Shown: positions 44,706-55,535, counted from the first letter of the stretch. The stretch is DNA of 64,000 nt from Deroplatys truncata (GCA_030765065.1 CM060983.1:47180067-47244066); one strand, 5' to 3'. A program made the numbers and translations. The notes: generated by a model from the letters alone, not told the origin.

Positions 44706-45100
44706 ACCCAGCCTAGGAACGCCTTTGCAGATGCACATTAAACAAAACGTTGATGCAATAATGAGCAGCCTTTTCATTTTGAAACCTTCGTGTGAATAAC
44801 GCTGCTCGTTTGTTCATCCGCAAGATGTCATGTCTAGCCCCGTCTTTTGTTTTACTCCATAGAATGAATAACAGGATTCTGCCCGGAGGCATGCGTGCGC
44901 ATAACGTTTCTTTTTAACTTTATTGGCACTGTACTGCCTTTTCTGTTTCAAATTGTGCTGGTAGTCCTTTCTCCTCTCTTTATTTCCAGTTCTGTCTGTT
45001 GTTTATATCTTCTTTTGCTTCTTCTGTGTTCTCAAAACTCAGCCTTGTCCTGGTTCAACAAGAAGCTGAGAAGACGTGTGTTGTTCCTTTTTATATTATC
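44706..45100. other. Unassigned interval
   Basis: A pyrimidine-rich stretch (44900-45050) gives a 90-codon very hydrophobic frame (44895-45167) that runs into a B fragment. I regard it as compositional. Confidence 0.35.
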
Positions 45101-45165
45101 AAACACTTATGCACTCCACCCAGAAACTCGAAATCGAGATTACACAGAAAATGTGTGTGCTATAT
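45101..45165 (-). repeat. Family B 3' fragment
   Basis: A short piece 'ccacccagaaactcgaaatcgagattacac' of the B 3' region, diverged. Confidence 0.45.
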
Positions 45166-46254
45166 GATACCCCCCAAAAAAGCGATTAGATGAGGCAACT
45201 CAGGGGGAATTTAAAATTAACGTCACATAATTTCAATCCCATTTAGTTAAATATGAATATCTCTGGATATTTTGGCCCTTTAATAAGAAAATGACATATT
45301 AAATACCTTCCAGCCCAAAGAATTAAATGGGCAGGCTTACAATCTTTAAAATATAAGTTTTGGAAAGGAGCGTTGTATATCATCTACGTATCACCCCGTC
45401 TCCTTCTGCAAATTGTTATCGTGGTGTATTTTTTTAAAAACAGTTGTACCTTAGTTTTTAGAATCTGGCAAAAATAAACTACAATTTTCAAAAAAATTCC
45501 GCTAGCTATATTTTCTCTTCCGTACGAATTTAACCATCTAGACCAAACTTTGTATGTTTAAACTTTAGGAGTCAAAGGAAATTATGACATAGGACACTTA
45601 TGTTGATGGCTACTTTAAGGGGATATGTTCTTAACTTCAATATAATCACTAGAGTCAGACAAAACAATCAGATCTCCAAGAATAAATGGGCTTAATTTAG
45701 TATACGACGTCAAATACAGGAAATGCTACACCTCGCCTTTTGGAAAGGGTGATGCAGGGTTTACGTGGCTTGTTTTCTGGGAAGAGTGGCTTAAGTTTCT
45801 AAATCTGTTTCACAGAAATCTGCCCGAACAGAATATCTGCAAAATCCGGTTGACTGATAAAATTATTTTGAAAGTAAAACAGTCACAAATATTACAAAAC
45901 ATGGAGATTTTCATAAAATACGAAGATTTTCCCAAAGTATTGTGAAATATGAAAATTTTTATTAGCTTTATTAGATTTTGCATCTGAAAAACGTAAAAGT
46001 ATTGTTCCTATAATGGTAGCAAACGTAGATGAAATTTCATATTTTTCCTGTCTCTAGTAATCAAGAATTCAGCCATGAAACCTGTCGGAGAATGACATTT
46101 GCGGACATCAGCGTCGAATCATGTAGCAGAACACTTCACGTATGGCTGCAATCTGAATCAGCGACATTTCCAGCATAATGTTATTCAAATAAAACTATCT
46201 GTAGCACCGCCGAATGAGTGAGATAAAGAAGCAAAGTGATCGTACCTATAGGAC
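45166..46254. other. Unassigned AT-rich interval
   Basis: More than 1 kb without a recognised gene or repeat. This is one of the longest repeat-free stretches by eye. Confidence 0.4.
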
Positions 46255-46357
46255 GCTCGCGCGCCAGAAGCCGCAGCTCGAACTCCCGCCGAAACAGTTA
46301 TAAAATCCGCGCAACTGCCTCAAGTATCCAGTTACAGTTACAATGATGATAAGCATG
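46255..46357 (-). repeat. Transposon end, left arm, outer part
   Basis: The sequence 'cagctcgaactcccgcc' through 'gataagcatg' is the inverted counterpart of 49466-49560. The mariner at 46360 separates it from the rest of the arm at 47888. Confidence 0.6.
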
Positions 46358-46448
46358 TACGAGGGCATTCCCAGATACACCCGACGTATATATAGCGGTT
46401 GTTTCAAACAAATGACTATGGTGGAAAGTACCATCCTTATAAAGCTTA

Positions 46449-46741
46449 GTAGTCCTCCGTGGACTAGTGGTACCGTGCTAGTCTCTAGTTCCCAAGTTCG
46501 CGGTTTCAAACCCGGCGGAGGGCGATGGATTTTTTCGGGCGTAAAAATCCTTAGCATGGCTTCCTTTGGAAGGGAAGCAAAGCCGGTGGTCCCGCGTCGT
46601 AGATTTACGGCACGTAAAAGAACCTCAAGCCTGATAAAGAGGCCCCTGAGCAAAATTACCGATCTTTCACGTCCAATATAGAATGACACGCTAAGGACCA
46701 TAGAAGTTAAAGAGCGTCCATAAATAAAACTCAATTTTTTT
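46449..46741 (+). mobile_element. SINE family S1, copy 3, with 12-bp target duplication
   Basis: This is the best preserved S1: head ctccgtggactagtggtac, B box cggtttcaaacccgg, body with 'gtaaaaatccttagcatgg', and tail ataaataaaactcaatttttt. TTATAAAGCTTA flanks it (46437-46448 and 46742-46753). It lies in the untranslated part of mariner 2. Confidence 0.9.
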
Positions 46742-46844
46742 TTATAAAGCTTAAGTTTGATGTTTGACGATGGTACGTTGTTTAGTAATTGTTTGGCAGC
46801 CATAAATAGTAAACGCTGTCAACAAATTTGTAAACCTGGATAAA

Positions 46845-47821
46845 ACTGGCCATCGCTATGTGATACAATATTTCCATTTGAAAGGTCTTAGTCCAACTAA
46901 TATTAAAGCTGAGCTAGACTCTACACTGGGGGAGTCTGCTCCTTCGTTTAGAACAGTAAAATATTGGGTGGCAGAATTTACGCGAGGCCGTACGAGCTGC
47001 CAAGACGAACATCGCAGTGGTCGACCAAATGAGGTGACCACGCCAGAAATTGTGAAGAAAATCCACAAACTGGTACTGGATTACCGCCGACTGAGTGCGC
47101 GAGCTAGCAGACATTGTAGGCATTTCAAAAAGTGCTGTACATCGCACATTAACTGAAAATTTAGACACGAGAAAGCTATGCACAAGATGTGTAACGCGTT
47201 TGCTCATAATGGAACAAAAGTAGCATCGTGAGGATGTTTCAGTCGAGTGTTTGGCGATGTTTCACTGCAATAAAGTCGAGTTTTTGTGTCGATTCATAAC
47301 CATGGAGAAACTTGAGTCCATCACTTCACACCTGAGACGAAGGAATAGTCAAAACATTGGATTGAAAGGGGAGAATCGGCTCCAAACAACGCGAAGACAG
47401 TTCCATCCGCAAGCAAGATCATGGCGTTAGTTTTTTGGGATGCGCGTGGGATAATTTTCATTGATTATCTTCAAAAAGGAAAAGCAATCAATGGCGAGTA
47501 TTATGCGAACTTATTGCATTTAGCGAAAAAGAAAACTCTGTTTCATCAAGACAATGCATTATCGCCATGGCCAGAATCAATGAGTTATTGCTTCCTCATG
47601 CACCCTATTGGCCAGACGTATTCCCCTCTGATTGTTTTCTGTTTCCAGAGTTGAAGAAATGGCTTGGTGGTAAAAGATTTGCCAACAATGAAGAGTTGGG
47701 GTTTGCAGTTGATGACTATTTTGCAGAACTCGACGGTTCTCACTATAAACAGGGTATCAAAGCTATTGAACGTCTCTGGGAAAAGGGTATCGAACTGAAA
47801 GAAGACTATGTAGAGAAATAA
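46845..47821 (+). pseudogene. mariner transposase (DD34D type), inactivated
   Basis: The N-terminal part reads RYVIQYFHLKGLSPTNIKAE and WVAEFTRGRTSCQDEHRSGRP, the mariner helix-turn-helix and WVxxFxxGRxxxxDxxRxGRP signature. A single base is missing at the first catalytic block (ATGGA-GAAACTTG near 47302, family MDETW), shifting the frame. HQDNA (second block) and PSDCFLFPELKKWLGGKRF (third) follow in other frames. The ending DYVEK then stop is typical. The start codon is not visible. Confidence 0.88.
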
Positions 47822-47887
47822 AGATGTTTTTCCCAAACTTTTTGTTCTTTCTTTGTTAGGTCCGGTACTTCTGGAACAGCCCTCGTA

Positions 47888-48290
47888 CCTTGTCATAAGA
47901 GATGTTAGAAATGTTGCTCTTCTGTATCCACAAATTTCTGCCATTTTCTAAGAAATTTTTCATTTACATTCGAGAGTTCAATATCTAAAATTGATGAATT
48001 TCTCGCCTGATGTTTTCTTTTAGTTCTTCCAATGTACAGGGTTTGTTGCATACACTTTATTTTTAAAGTTCCTCCATAGATGATAATCGCATACAGTTAT
48101 ATCAGGGGACCTCGAAGTCATAATCTTGTACTGATTACTCTATCTTCAAAAATTTCCTGATTTAACTTATTGACTCATCAGCTGCGTGCGCGGTAACAAA
48201 AGTCTTGTTGCAAATACCCAAACTGACTTCAACGTCCGTCAGCTGCTCAGATACGTGAAAGTCAATCGTAACTCTCTGTATTTATTATTT
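47888..48290 (-). pseudogene. Transposase C-terminus, left arm (minus strand)
   Basis: Minus-strand reading with frame changes gives CNKPCTLEELKENIRREI, then LSNVNEKFL, KWQKFVDTEEQHF and a stop. This is a C-terminus typical of Tc1/mariner-superfamily transposases found in insects. It points away from the matching fragment at 49335. The mariner at 46360 sits in its 3' flank. Confidence 0.65.
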
Positions 48291-48297
48291 GTTCAAA

Positions 48298-48375
48298 AAA
48301 ATAATCTTATTTATTGCACTCACATGACTATGCAATATTTCCCTTACTTACTATACGTAGTAGAGAAATTAAATT
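48298..48375 (+). mobile_element. Minimal family A element (~78 bp)
   Basis: A 5' A end (atcttatttattgcactcac, then atgact) is fused directly to the last ~45 bp of A (atttcccttacttactatac, then gtagtagagaaatt). Everything between is missing, so only the two ends remain. Confidence 0.65.
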
Positions 48376-48432
48376 ACGTCCTATTATTCAGTATGTATTT
48401 ACTGCACACCACACATCAATTTTCGGGAACCT

Positions 48433-49252
48433 TGAGGCAGTATTTTAACACTTAAATAATTTAAGTCTAATTATATAACATGTAAATTCAATAACAGCCC
48501 GCCTTGAAGCAATATGTGTGTGTGTAATAATTTGTAAAATGTATGTAAGTCATTGCATATGCTTATATTATTGTAAACATGTGTAATAATGTTATGTGAA
48601 TATATTACGTAATTTAATAATGTAGGAGCTGTGAGAATAATAAGTTAAAGGTTGCTAACAATGAGGTAACAATGAGGTAACCTTGAGGCAATAATGAGTT
48701 TGAGAGTTTAACAATACTAGTTGTAATTCTTAGAGCAGCAATAATGTAATTTTAGTGACAGTTTATAAAATAGCCAATCAACAACCAGAAAAAGCTTTAG
48801 TTAAATGAAGGTATTCTATTGGAGTAGGATTAGCCAATCAGAGACTTGAAAGAAATTTACAAAGTTTAGGCGCTTGAAATCAGTTCAGTTGCCTGCAGAC
48901 AGTGATTATAACTGGATGCGTGAAGCGTCCTCGAGAAATATAATACGTGTTCGTGTGAGACGAAAATAGTTTACGTGTTTAAAAGTGCAAGTATTTAATA
49001 CTCAAAAAGAATCTCACAGCTCTCTATCAGTGAAGTGTTGTATAAATCGTGTCAAGCAGTAATAAAAGGAATGAAGTAAATTTTTTTTTAAACTTGGGGC
49101 AAAGGCTACCGGAAACTGTTTACTATACGTGCGGTTGCAACTACTACAAGTTCGGCTCCCCAAAAGTCGAAATACAATACTCCTCCTAAAAAAAAGTTTC
49201 TCAAATTGACGCCCAAAGCGTGGTGCAAATAACCCTAATAAAATACTACTTT
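48433..49252 (+). mobile_element. Family C element, copy C4
   Basis: It starts TGAGGCAGTATTTTAAC and is flanked by AACCT (48428-48432 and 49253-49257). Compared with C1-C3, about 100 bp before the 'cttggggcaaaggctacc' block is deleted. The motif 'attgacgcccaaagcgtgg' is near the 3' end. Confidence 0.8.
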
Positions 49253-49334
49253 AACCTCATGTATAAAATCGGATTTATCTGAGCTTCATTGTCTGTTATT
49301 TTACGAGGAATATAACCATGTAAACGGAACCATG

Positions 49335-49580
49335 CTTCAGAGAGCGAGAAATTCCCTCAATTTCGGGTATTGTACTCTCGAATGTAAATGAAACATTCCT
49401 AGAAAGATGGCAGAAATTTTTGGATAAGGAAGGACAACATTTGCAACATCTTTTATGATAAGGTTTGAGCTTATTATTATCGTAATTAACTATAACTATG
49501 AGAACATGAGGCGGTTACACGGAAATTATAACTGTTTTGGCGGGAGTTCGAGCTGTAGTGGCGCTGCGCAAGCAGCCTTG
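49335..49580 (+). pseudogene. Transposase C-terminus and 3' end, right arm
   Basis: The plus strand reads REIPSISGIVLSNVNETFLERWQKF with QHLQHLL and stops, matching the minus-strand fragment at 47888. It is followed by a 3' flank (ttataactgttttggcgg, gagttcgagctg) matching 46255-46357. The two arms are thus opposed copies of one transposon 3' end. Confidence 0.65.
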
Positions 49581-50150
49581 CGGTAATCGTGCGGGAAGTC
49601 GTGGGCTCGATTCCCGTGACCGACCTTCCAGGCCCATGGGTTTTTTCGGGGGGGTTTCCCAAATGCTGGGAAGGTTTATTACATCCCCGGAATATCCTGT
49701 CCCTTCATTTCACCTCCACTCTCATTTCACTTCATCTTTCATCTGTTTCAGCGTTTAAAGTGTCGGCGGGAGTCTCGGCTTGCATTGTAACGGAAAAAGA
49801 TACTCTATGTAACCCTTCGTCCCCCGAAATGGGAGCGATCTGCGAGTCCCGGTTCCCTCAGGGGATGTGTAGGCCCGCCGATGGGGAGGGGAGCCGGTTG
49901 CACCAATTGCCATCCGGGGAGTTTTCATCTGTAAAAGGTAGGGACCCTACCCCCTGCCCTGTCGTGCCTCCTTGTTCGACCGCCCTCTGTCTCCTCCTAC
50001 ATCACCCGCTCCTCTCAAGGCGCCCTGTCAGGGGTTTCAGGCACAAAATATATTGTAGGTCGAGGTGCTAGGTCTTCCTCAGCAATTAGTCCTAGTCCTA
50101 GCCTTGCGGCGGCCGCAGTGTGGAAGAAAAGCACTGTACTTCTTTTGATA
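49581..50150 (+). other. G+C-rich unassigned element, possible SINE/LINE
   Basis: A tRNA-like segment (cgggaagtcgtgggctcgat with 'ttcccg') is followed by 'catgggttttttcgg', as in S3, then about 450 bp of G+C-rich sequence with a 160-codon frame (49589-50071, +). The frame has no recognisable domain and begins inside the SINE-like part. It stands out sharply from its AT-rich surroundings, which suggests a mobile element of unknown type. Confidence 0.4.
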
Positions 50151-51061
50151 ACACGCCTCTTACCTTTCTATCCTTATTTATATCAGTAAAATTCCACCCT
50201 GCTGTCATCATTAACCACATGAAAAAGACCAACGTTGACTTGAAAGATATATTAAACTGAGCGTAACGAAGACCACAAAAGCAGCAAATCTGCTGCTATA
50301 ATACGGTTTCTTAATTAACGTGGAATGTAATGCGGAAGCCGATACATGCTTGGTGTGCCTTTCAATCTCAAAGGCAACCCGATACAGCCTTTTTTAATTC
50401 CTCGTCGCCTGTGAAACATGAACCCTCGTGTAATAAACCACTTTTCTCTGAAAGCCTTTTAAAACTTCGGTATCGAGAAGGATAACAAAAGAATACCGTG
50501 CTTTGGTGAACTTTTCTTCAAAGCTTTTCATTCAAGCGAGAGATGAAGCTTTAAAAATGCTGCAAGTACTTTCTTTTAAAATCTGCTTGTCGCTTCTGTT
50601 AGTACCTTCTCAGGTATTCCTTCAAAAGCATCAAAGAACATCTCTGCGGGATTTTATTCTTCTTTTCATTCTTTAGAGTTTAAATATTTTCGCTATCAAG
50701 AACTGAATTCCTGAAATGATAGTGAAATTCTCGTTAGAATGTGGTGGGATATCTACTTATGGCTTGTTTTCTAGGCTGTGGAGAAAACTAGTTCTTCCTT
50801 AAACTAAGCTAAACTCAGTTATTGTAAAGAAAGTAGTATATGTTCATACAGGCCCAAAAATGGCTAACAATTATGAATGACCACACAAACATTCAATTTC
50901 GCTTTCCGGTTCAGTGATGGGTAGGTACAGATGAACGGAGGGGCCCCTGGAACTGGGGCAGAGCACCGCAAATAGGCCGCAACGATCCTTTTTGCTTCTA
51001 CTGTGACCCCCGAAGGACGAACAGATTCGGATGACGGCGCAAGCATGGAAGGGTTCCTTAC
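50151..51061. other. Unassigned interval
   Basis: Nearly 1 kb without a recognised repeat, gene or RNA. Confidence 0.35.
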
Positions 51062-51182
51062 TTGGTCACTCTTTTAAAGTCCTGCTAGCATTCAGTTGTT
51101 TCTCGCGATGTCATGGAAAGACTATGGAATTTTAAGGCCAATAACGAAATGTGTAATGTAGCGTATTCTGCAAATGTTTCCA
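51062..51182 (-). repeat. Family B fragment
   Basis: An internal B piece ('cattcagttgtttctcgcg' to 'gtaatgtagcgtattctgc') with a deletion after 'ttttaaggcca'. Confidence 0.65.
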
Positions 51183-51384
51183 GATCGAAAGTATCCAACG
51201 CCGTCCGGTGTCACCCACACGCCACAAAATCCGCCGAGCCCCCGGGGCGAGGCCTACTCCGAGGCAGGACCTAACTGTGCAGTACCGCAACGATGCTAGG
51301 GGAGTAACCACTACAGCCCAGCCGTAACCCGACGAACACTGTCGTCTGATCCTGCAACCCTGAAACTGGTGACACAGAAGGTGA
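51183..51384. other. G+C-rich unassigned interval
   Basis: A patch with higher G+C than its surroundings. Nothing recognised. Confidence 0.35.
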
Positions 51385-51585
51385 TGTGTTCAAGAAATGA
51401 GCGGCAGGAGGGTCGTGGAAGAATATGAGCCACCCCAGTATTCACCTATCTTCCTTGAAAAATCATGATAAAACCAATGGATCACAGTGGGCGGTCACCA
51501 TGGATCGAACTTGGAACCCTCCGAATACGAGTCGTACACATTACCCCTCGCTCGGTTTCAACCGATGGGTAGGTAAAAAATAAGT
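51385..51585 (-). mobile_element. SINE family S3, copy
   Basis: On the minus strand a tRNA-like head (B box 'ggttccaagttcgatcc') is followed by the S3 body 'cccactgtgatccattggtttt' and 'ataggtgaatactggggtgg'. Confidence 0.6.
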
Positions 51586-51724
51586 TTTGTTAGAATATTT
51601 GAAGTTCCTCATATTTTATTTCTGTAGGACACTCTCTTAACCTAACCAAGTCTTGTGCTGCACCCATGTGAATATTCAAAATCGCCACTTGTAGAATTTT
51701 TTCTTTCTTCAATGCCTTCTTTTT

Positions 51725-52557
51725 ACTTTCTCTACTACGTACAGTAAGTAGGGGAAGTATTGTATTCCACCCAAAAATTCGATACCGAGATTTCACCGGA
51801 AATATATGTTTTGAGACCCCCTAAATACAAAAAAAAGCTTTTTTGGAAACATGTCCGTGAGTGTGTGTGTGAACAGCATAACTCAGAAACGAACAGTCGG
51901 ATAAACACCAAACTTGGTATTTAGGTTCAATATCTTCCAGAGATGCGACACGAAGGTTTTCAAGAAAACCCCCATCCCAGATTACCCTTTACATGGAACA
52001 TTTTTGGAAAATTTTAATTTTCTCAAAAATGGTTCTAACGATTTTGATTAAAATATCATATGTTTAAGATATTTTCATGACAAATGAAATGTATATCTCG
52101 AATTTTCTGGGAATGTCTCCAAAAGTATTCTTCATTGTGGACGACTTTTGCATAATTGGTAAATTAAAAGAGATAGACAAATTTTACTACACAAAAAATG
52201 TAGATCGCGTTAAAATACACAATTTATGTCATATTCTTCATTTTTTTTGTTGAGTGAACCATTTTCGAGATATTGCTTGTTATTCCCTTAAATTTTTCAA
52301 CATAGTTTTTCTCAAATTCGTTATTCATTTTTTTTGTCCTGGTAATGCAAAGAGAATGGAATACTCCACATAGCAACCAGCTCTTAAAATATTTGACTAT
52401 CGCTTAAAGGCTAGCAATTCCCCTTGCATCTACAAGAAAATTAGCAATAAGATTAACATCTCGATATCTCGATTAACATGAAGCATATGGAGAATAAGCG
52501 TTTGTAAAAATAGTTTGTACAAGAGTAGAGAAAGTCATGTGAGTGTAACACATCAGA
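51725..52557 (-). mobile_element. Family A repeat, full length
   Basis: This complete 833-bp copy (ACTTTCTCTACTACG to ACACATCAGA) has few differences from the consensus, so it is among the younger A copies. Confidence 0.85.
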
Positions 52558-53048
52558 ATTTTATAAATGAAACATATGCTGCACTGCTTCGTTCTACGAA
52601 CTTGTTTGTTTGTATTCTCTACAAATCCTCTAAAAAGTGATGATAAAAAAAGCATTAAGGACTGCATGAGAATGAGTACTTTCTGGTTATAATCACAAAC
52701 TTCGTGTAATATTTGATCCTGAGGTTTGACAGACATCAAGTCCTGCCGACTATTGACTGCGATCAGTGTGCAGCGACTGTAAGCAGTCTGTTACTGGTGA
52801 TAATGAAATAGGAAAGTGGTTGACGTAATTGTTTGTGTTGCCATTTCTTGATATCGACATTATTGAAAGCTGTAACTAGACATATCTGTTTTAAGCATGT
52901 ACCAATGACTTAATTTATGGCTGTTTGATAACGTTATAATTTTATAGAAGGAATATAGATAGCGTTTTAATCACACCAAAGGTTTCTCAGAATGTCTCAC
53001 GGAACTACAAAATTGTAGGAACTAACATATCCCATTTCTCCGATATGA
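52558..53048. other. Unassigned interval
   Basis: No gene or repeat recognised. Confidence 0.35.
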
Positions 53049-53050
53049 TA

Positions 53051-54271
53051 CAAGGTGTGTTCAAAAAGCATCGAACCTTATTTTACTCACATACACCAAA
53101 ATCGTGGGAGACTCCCTTTGGTGGAGAGGTGGAGGGGAAATTTATGCACAGTGGTGAATTTCCCCCCCCCGCCACCGCAGAAAGTATCAGTCGTTGGCAG
53201 TCGGCCCGTGAGTGAAGACGTGTAATGGGCGGTTGTCGGATTTCAGTTTTTGTAAAATTATGGAACAACGTTAGCAACGATATTGCATCAAATTTTGCCA
53301 TAAGCTTGGCGGTACCCAATTGGAAACCATTCGCAAGGTCAGCAGGCTTTCGGGGATGATGCCATGAGCACCTAACGAATAAAGGAGTGGTACAAGCGCT
53401 TCAAAGATGGCCACACATCAGTGGATAGCGAACCACGTTCAGGAAGACTCTCAACAATCTGAAATGACAATGTCATTGAGCAAATGCGGACTCTGGTCTT
53501 GCAGGACCGTCGTATTATAGTCCGAGCCGCTAAGAATGGAGCTGAAGCAATGGCGTCTGGACATCACACAGGACATGCTATCTAATGCAAACAGTGACCC
53601 CAACTTTCTGAACACTGTGATGATAGGCGATATGGGTTTGCGATGCAAAAACCAAGATGCAGTTCTTACAGTGGCAACATCCGTCAGCTCCGTGGCCAAA
53701 ACAAGCGCAGCAGGTTCGCGTTAAAGTCATGTTGACCATTTTCTTTGACTCCCGTGGTTTGGTGCATCATGAATACGCACCACAGGGCCAAACCATTACA
53801 AGGGATTACTACCAAGAGCTCTTTCGTCACCTTCGTGATGCTGTGCAGCGCAAACGACTGGATTTGTGAGCAGCAAGGCCTGGAAGCTCCATCATGACAA
53901 CATACTCGCCCATTATGCGCATTTGATTGAGGATTTCTTCGCCAAACATAGCATTCCTGTGGTGGTTCGTCAGGCTCCCTACTCACCCAACATGGCTCCG
54001 TGTGACTTTGGGCTATTTCCCAAGCTGAAAATGCCGCTGAAAGGCACCAGATTTGAGTCAAGAGAAGACATGCGGAATGCGATGGCCCGGCTGCTCACCA
54101 TTCCAAAAATTGCGTTCCATAATACCAGTGTTTCGAACAAAGTGGGGAGCGCTGGGAGAAGTGTATGCATCACCAAGGAGACTACTTTGAAGGGGATTAG
54201 TGTTTCGGGCCTCAAAATCAATAAATGTATTTTTGCCGACCAAATGTTCGATATTCTTTGAGCACACCTTG
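53051..54271 (+). mobile_element. mariner element 3, complete but decayed
   Basis: It has CAAGGTGTGTTCAAAAAG at the left and its near complement at the right (CAAGGTGTGCTCAAAGAA). TA flanks at 53049-53050 and 54272-54273. Length is 1,221 bp. Confidence 0.92.
53260..54210 (+). pseudogene. mariner transposase (DD34D type), inactivated
   Basis: After an ATG at 53260 a stop appears within five codons. Signature pieces follow in several frames: RYKRFKDGHTS-like, MIGD (first Asp, near 53625), then VRVKVMLTIFFDSRG, HHDNILAHY (second Asp) and YSPNMAPCDFGLFPKLK (third Asp). The last two share one frame with about 35 residues between the Asp positions. All three Asp codons survive but frameshifts and stops split the gene. 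Confidence 0.88.
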
Positions 54272-54323
54272 TAGGAATACACATATCTCTCCCCATTCCT
54301 CACAGATTTCTACCTGCTATGGT

Positions 54324-55347
54324 TGAGGCAGCATTATTAATACTTAAATGATTTCAGTCAAATTATATAACATGTAAATTCAATAACAGCCCGCCTTGAA
54401 GAAATATGTGTATGTAATAATTTGTAAAATGTATATAACAGTCATTGCATATGCTTATATTATTCTATACATGTTCAATAATGTTATATGAATGTATTAC
54501 GTAATTTAATAATGTAGGAACTGTGAGAAATAAGTTAAAAATTGCTAACAATGAGGTAACAGTGAGGTAACCTTGAGCCAATAATGAGTAAGAACGTTTA
54601 ACAGTACTACTTGTGATTCTTGGAGTAACAATAATGTAATTTTAGTGACAGTATATAAAATAGCCAATCAACGACCAGAAAAAGCTTTAGTTAAATGAAG
54701 GTATTCTATTCGAGTAGGAATAGTCAATCAGACTTGAAATACAGAAATTTACAAGTTTAGACGGTTGAAATCAATTCAGTTTCCTTAAGACAGAGTTACT
54801 AACCAGACGCAAAAAGTTTCCTAAAAAAATATAATATGTATTCGTGTGAGACGAAAAATAAGTTTACGTGTTAAAAAGCGCAATTAATTAATTAATTAAA
54901 GAATTTCACAGCTCTCTATATCAGTAAAATGTTATTCAAATCGTATCAAGTATTAATAATAGGAGTGAAGTAAAATTATAATCTGTGTAAGCCTACATTC
55001 TTAGTCGTACCAAAACCCTGCCAAGAGAAACGTGTCTCTAACAAATACTGACGCAGCGAGGCAAACTTAAATATAATATTTAAAGAAACAGTAAAAATAC
55101 ATTTTGGGGCGAAGGCTACCTGAAACTGTTTACTATATGTGCGCTTGCAACTACTACAAGTTCGGCTCCCCAACAGTTGAAATATAATACAATTCCTACT
55201 TCAAATCGGCTTTTCCATACGTAAAACAATAACTTTCTCAAATTGGCGCCCAAAGCGGGGCAAATATCGTAACAAACCATCTTCCTCAAATTGGCTTCCA
55301 TACGTGGGGCAAATAACAATACAACTCCTACAACAAAACAACATCTC
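54324..55347 (+). mobile_element. Family C element, copy C5
   Basis: This 1,024-bp copy starts TGAGGCAGCATTATTAA and is flanked by ATGGT (54319-54323 and 55348-55352). Its 3' region contains three tandem versions of the motif block 'cttcaaattggcgccc..gtggggcaaataac' (starting near 55199, 55236 and 55281), more than any other copy. Confidence 0.82.
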
Positions 55348-55384
55348 ATGGTTTTAAGGAATTCACAATGACCTGGTGGGCCTT

Positions 55385-55535
55385 AATGCCACAAGAAATT
55401 TGATATAAATTGTGTGTGTTAACGATATAAACACTTTTGATTTTGTCCATGTCATATGAGTTATCAGAAATAAAAATTATATAAAATTAACTTGGAATGT
55501 AGAGGAATTCATAGGCTATTTGCAGAAAATATCAG
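55385..55535 (+). repeat. Family B fragment
   Basis: A diverged internal B segment (gccacaagaaatttgatat to tatttgcagaaaatatca). Confidence 0.55.

Larger units (their letters stand above)
46360..47885 (+). mobile_element. mariner element 2, carrying an S1 SINE
   Basis: The ends CGAGGGCATTCCCAGA and (complement) CGAGGGCTGTTCCAGA form the inverted repeat. TA flanks it at 46358-46359 and 47886-47887. Length is 1,526 bp, or 1,221 bp after removing the S1 SINE and its duplication, the same as mariner 3. Confidence 0.85.

Noticed and set aside
44895..45167. 90-codon frame with a strongly hydrophobic start
   Set aside because: The composition follows a pyrimidine-rich tract, and the end lies in a B fragment.
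46246..46803. Longest open frame in the window, 185 codons on the minus strand
   Set aside because: It reads the antisense of the S1 SINE and the transposon flank. The same peptide piece appears at 11043-11366, 31046-31231 and 59144-59344 only because S1 is repeated.
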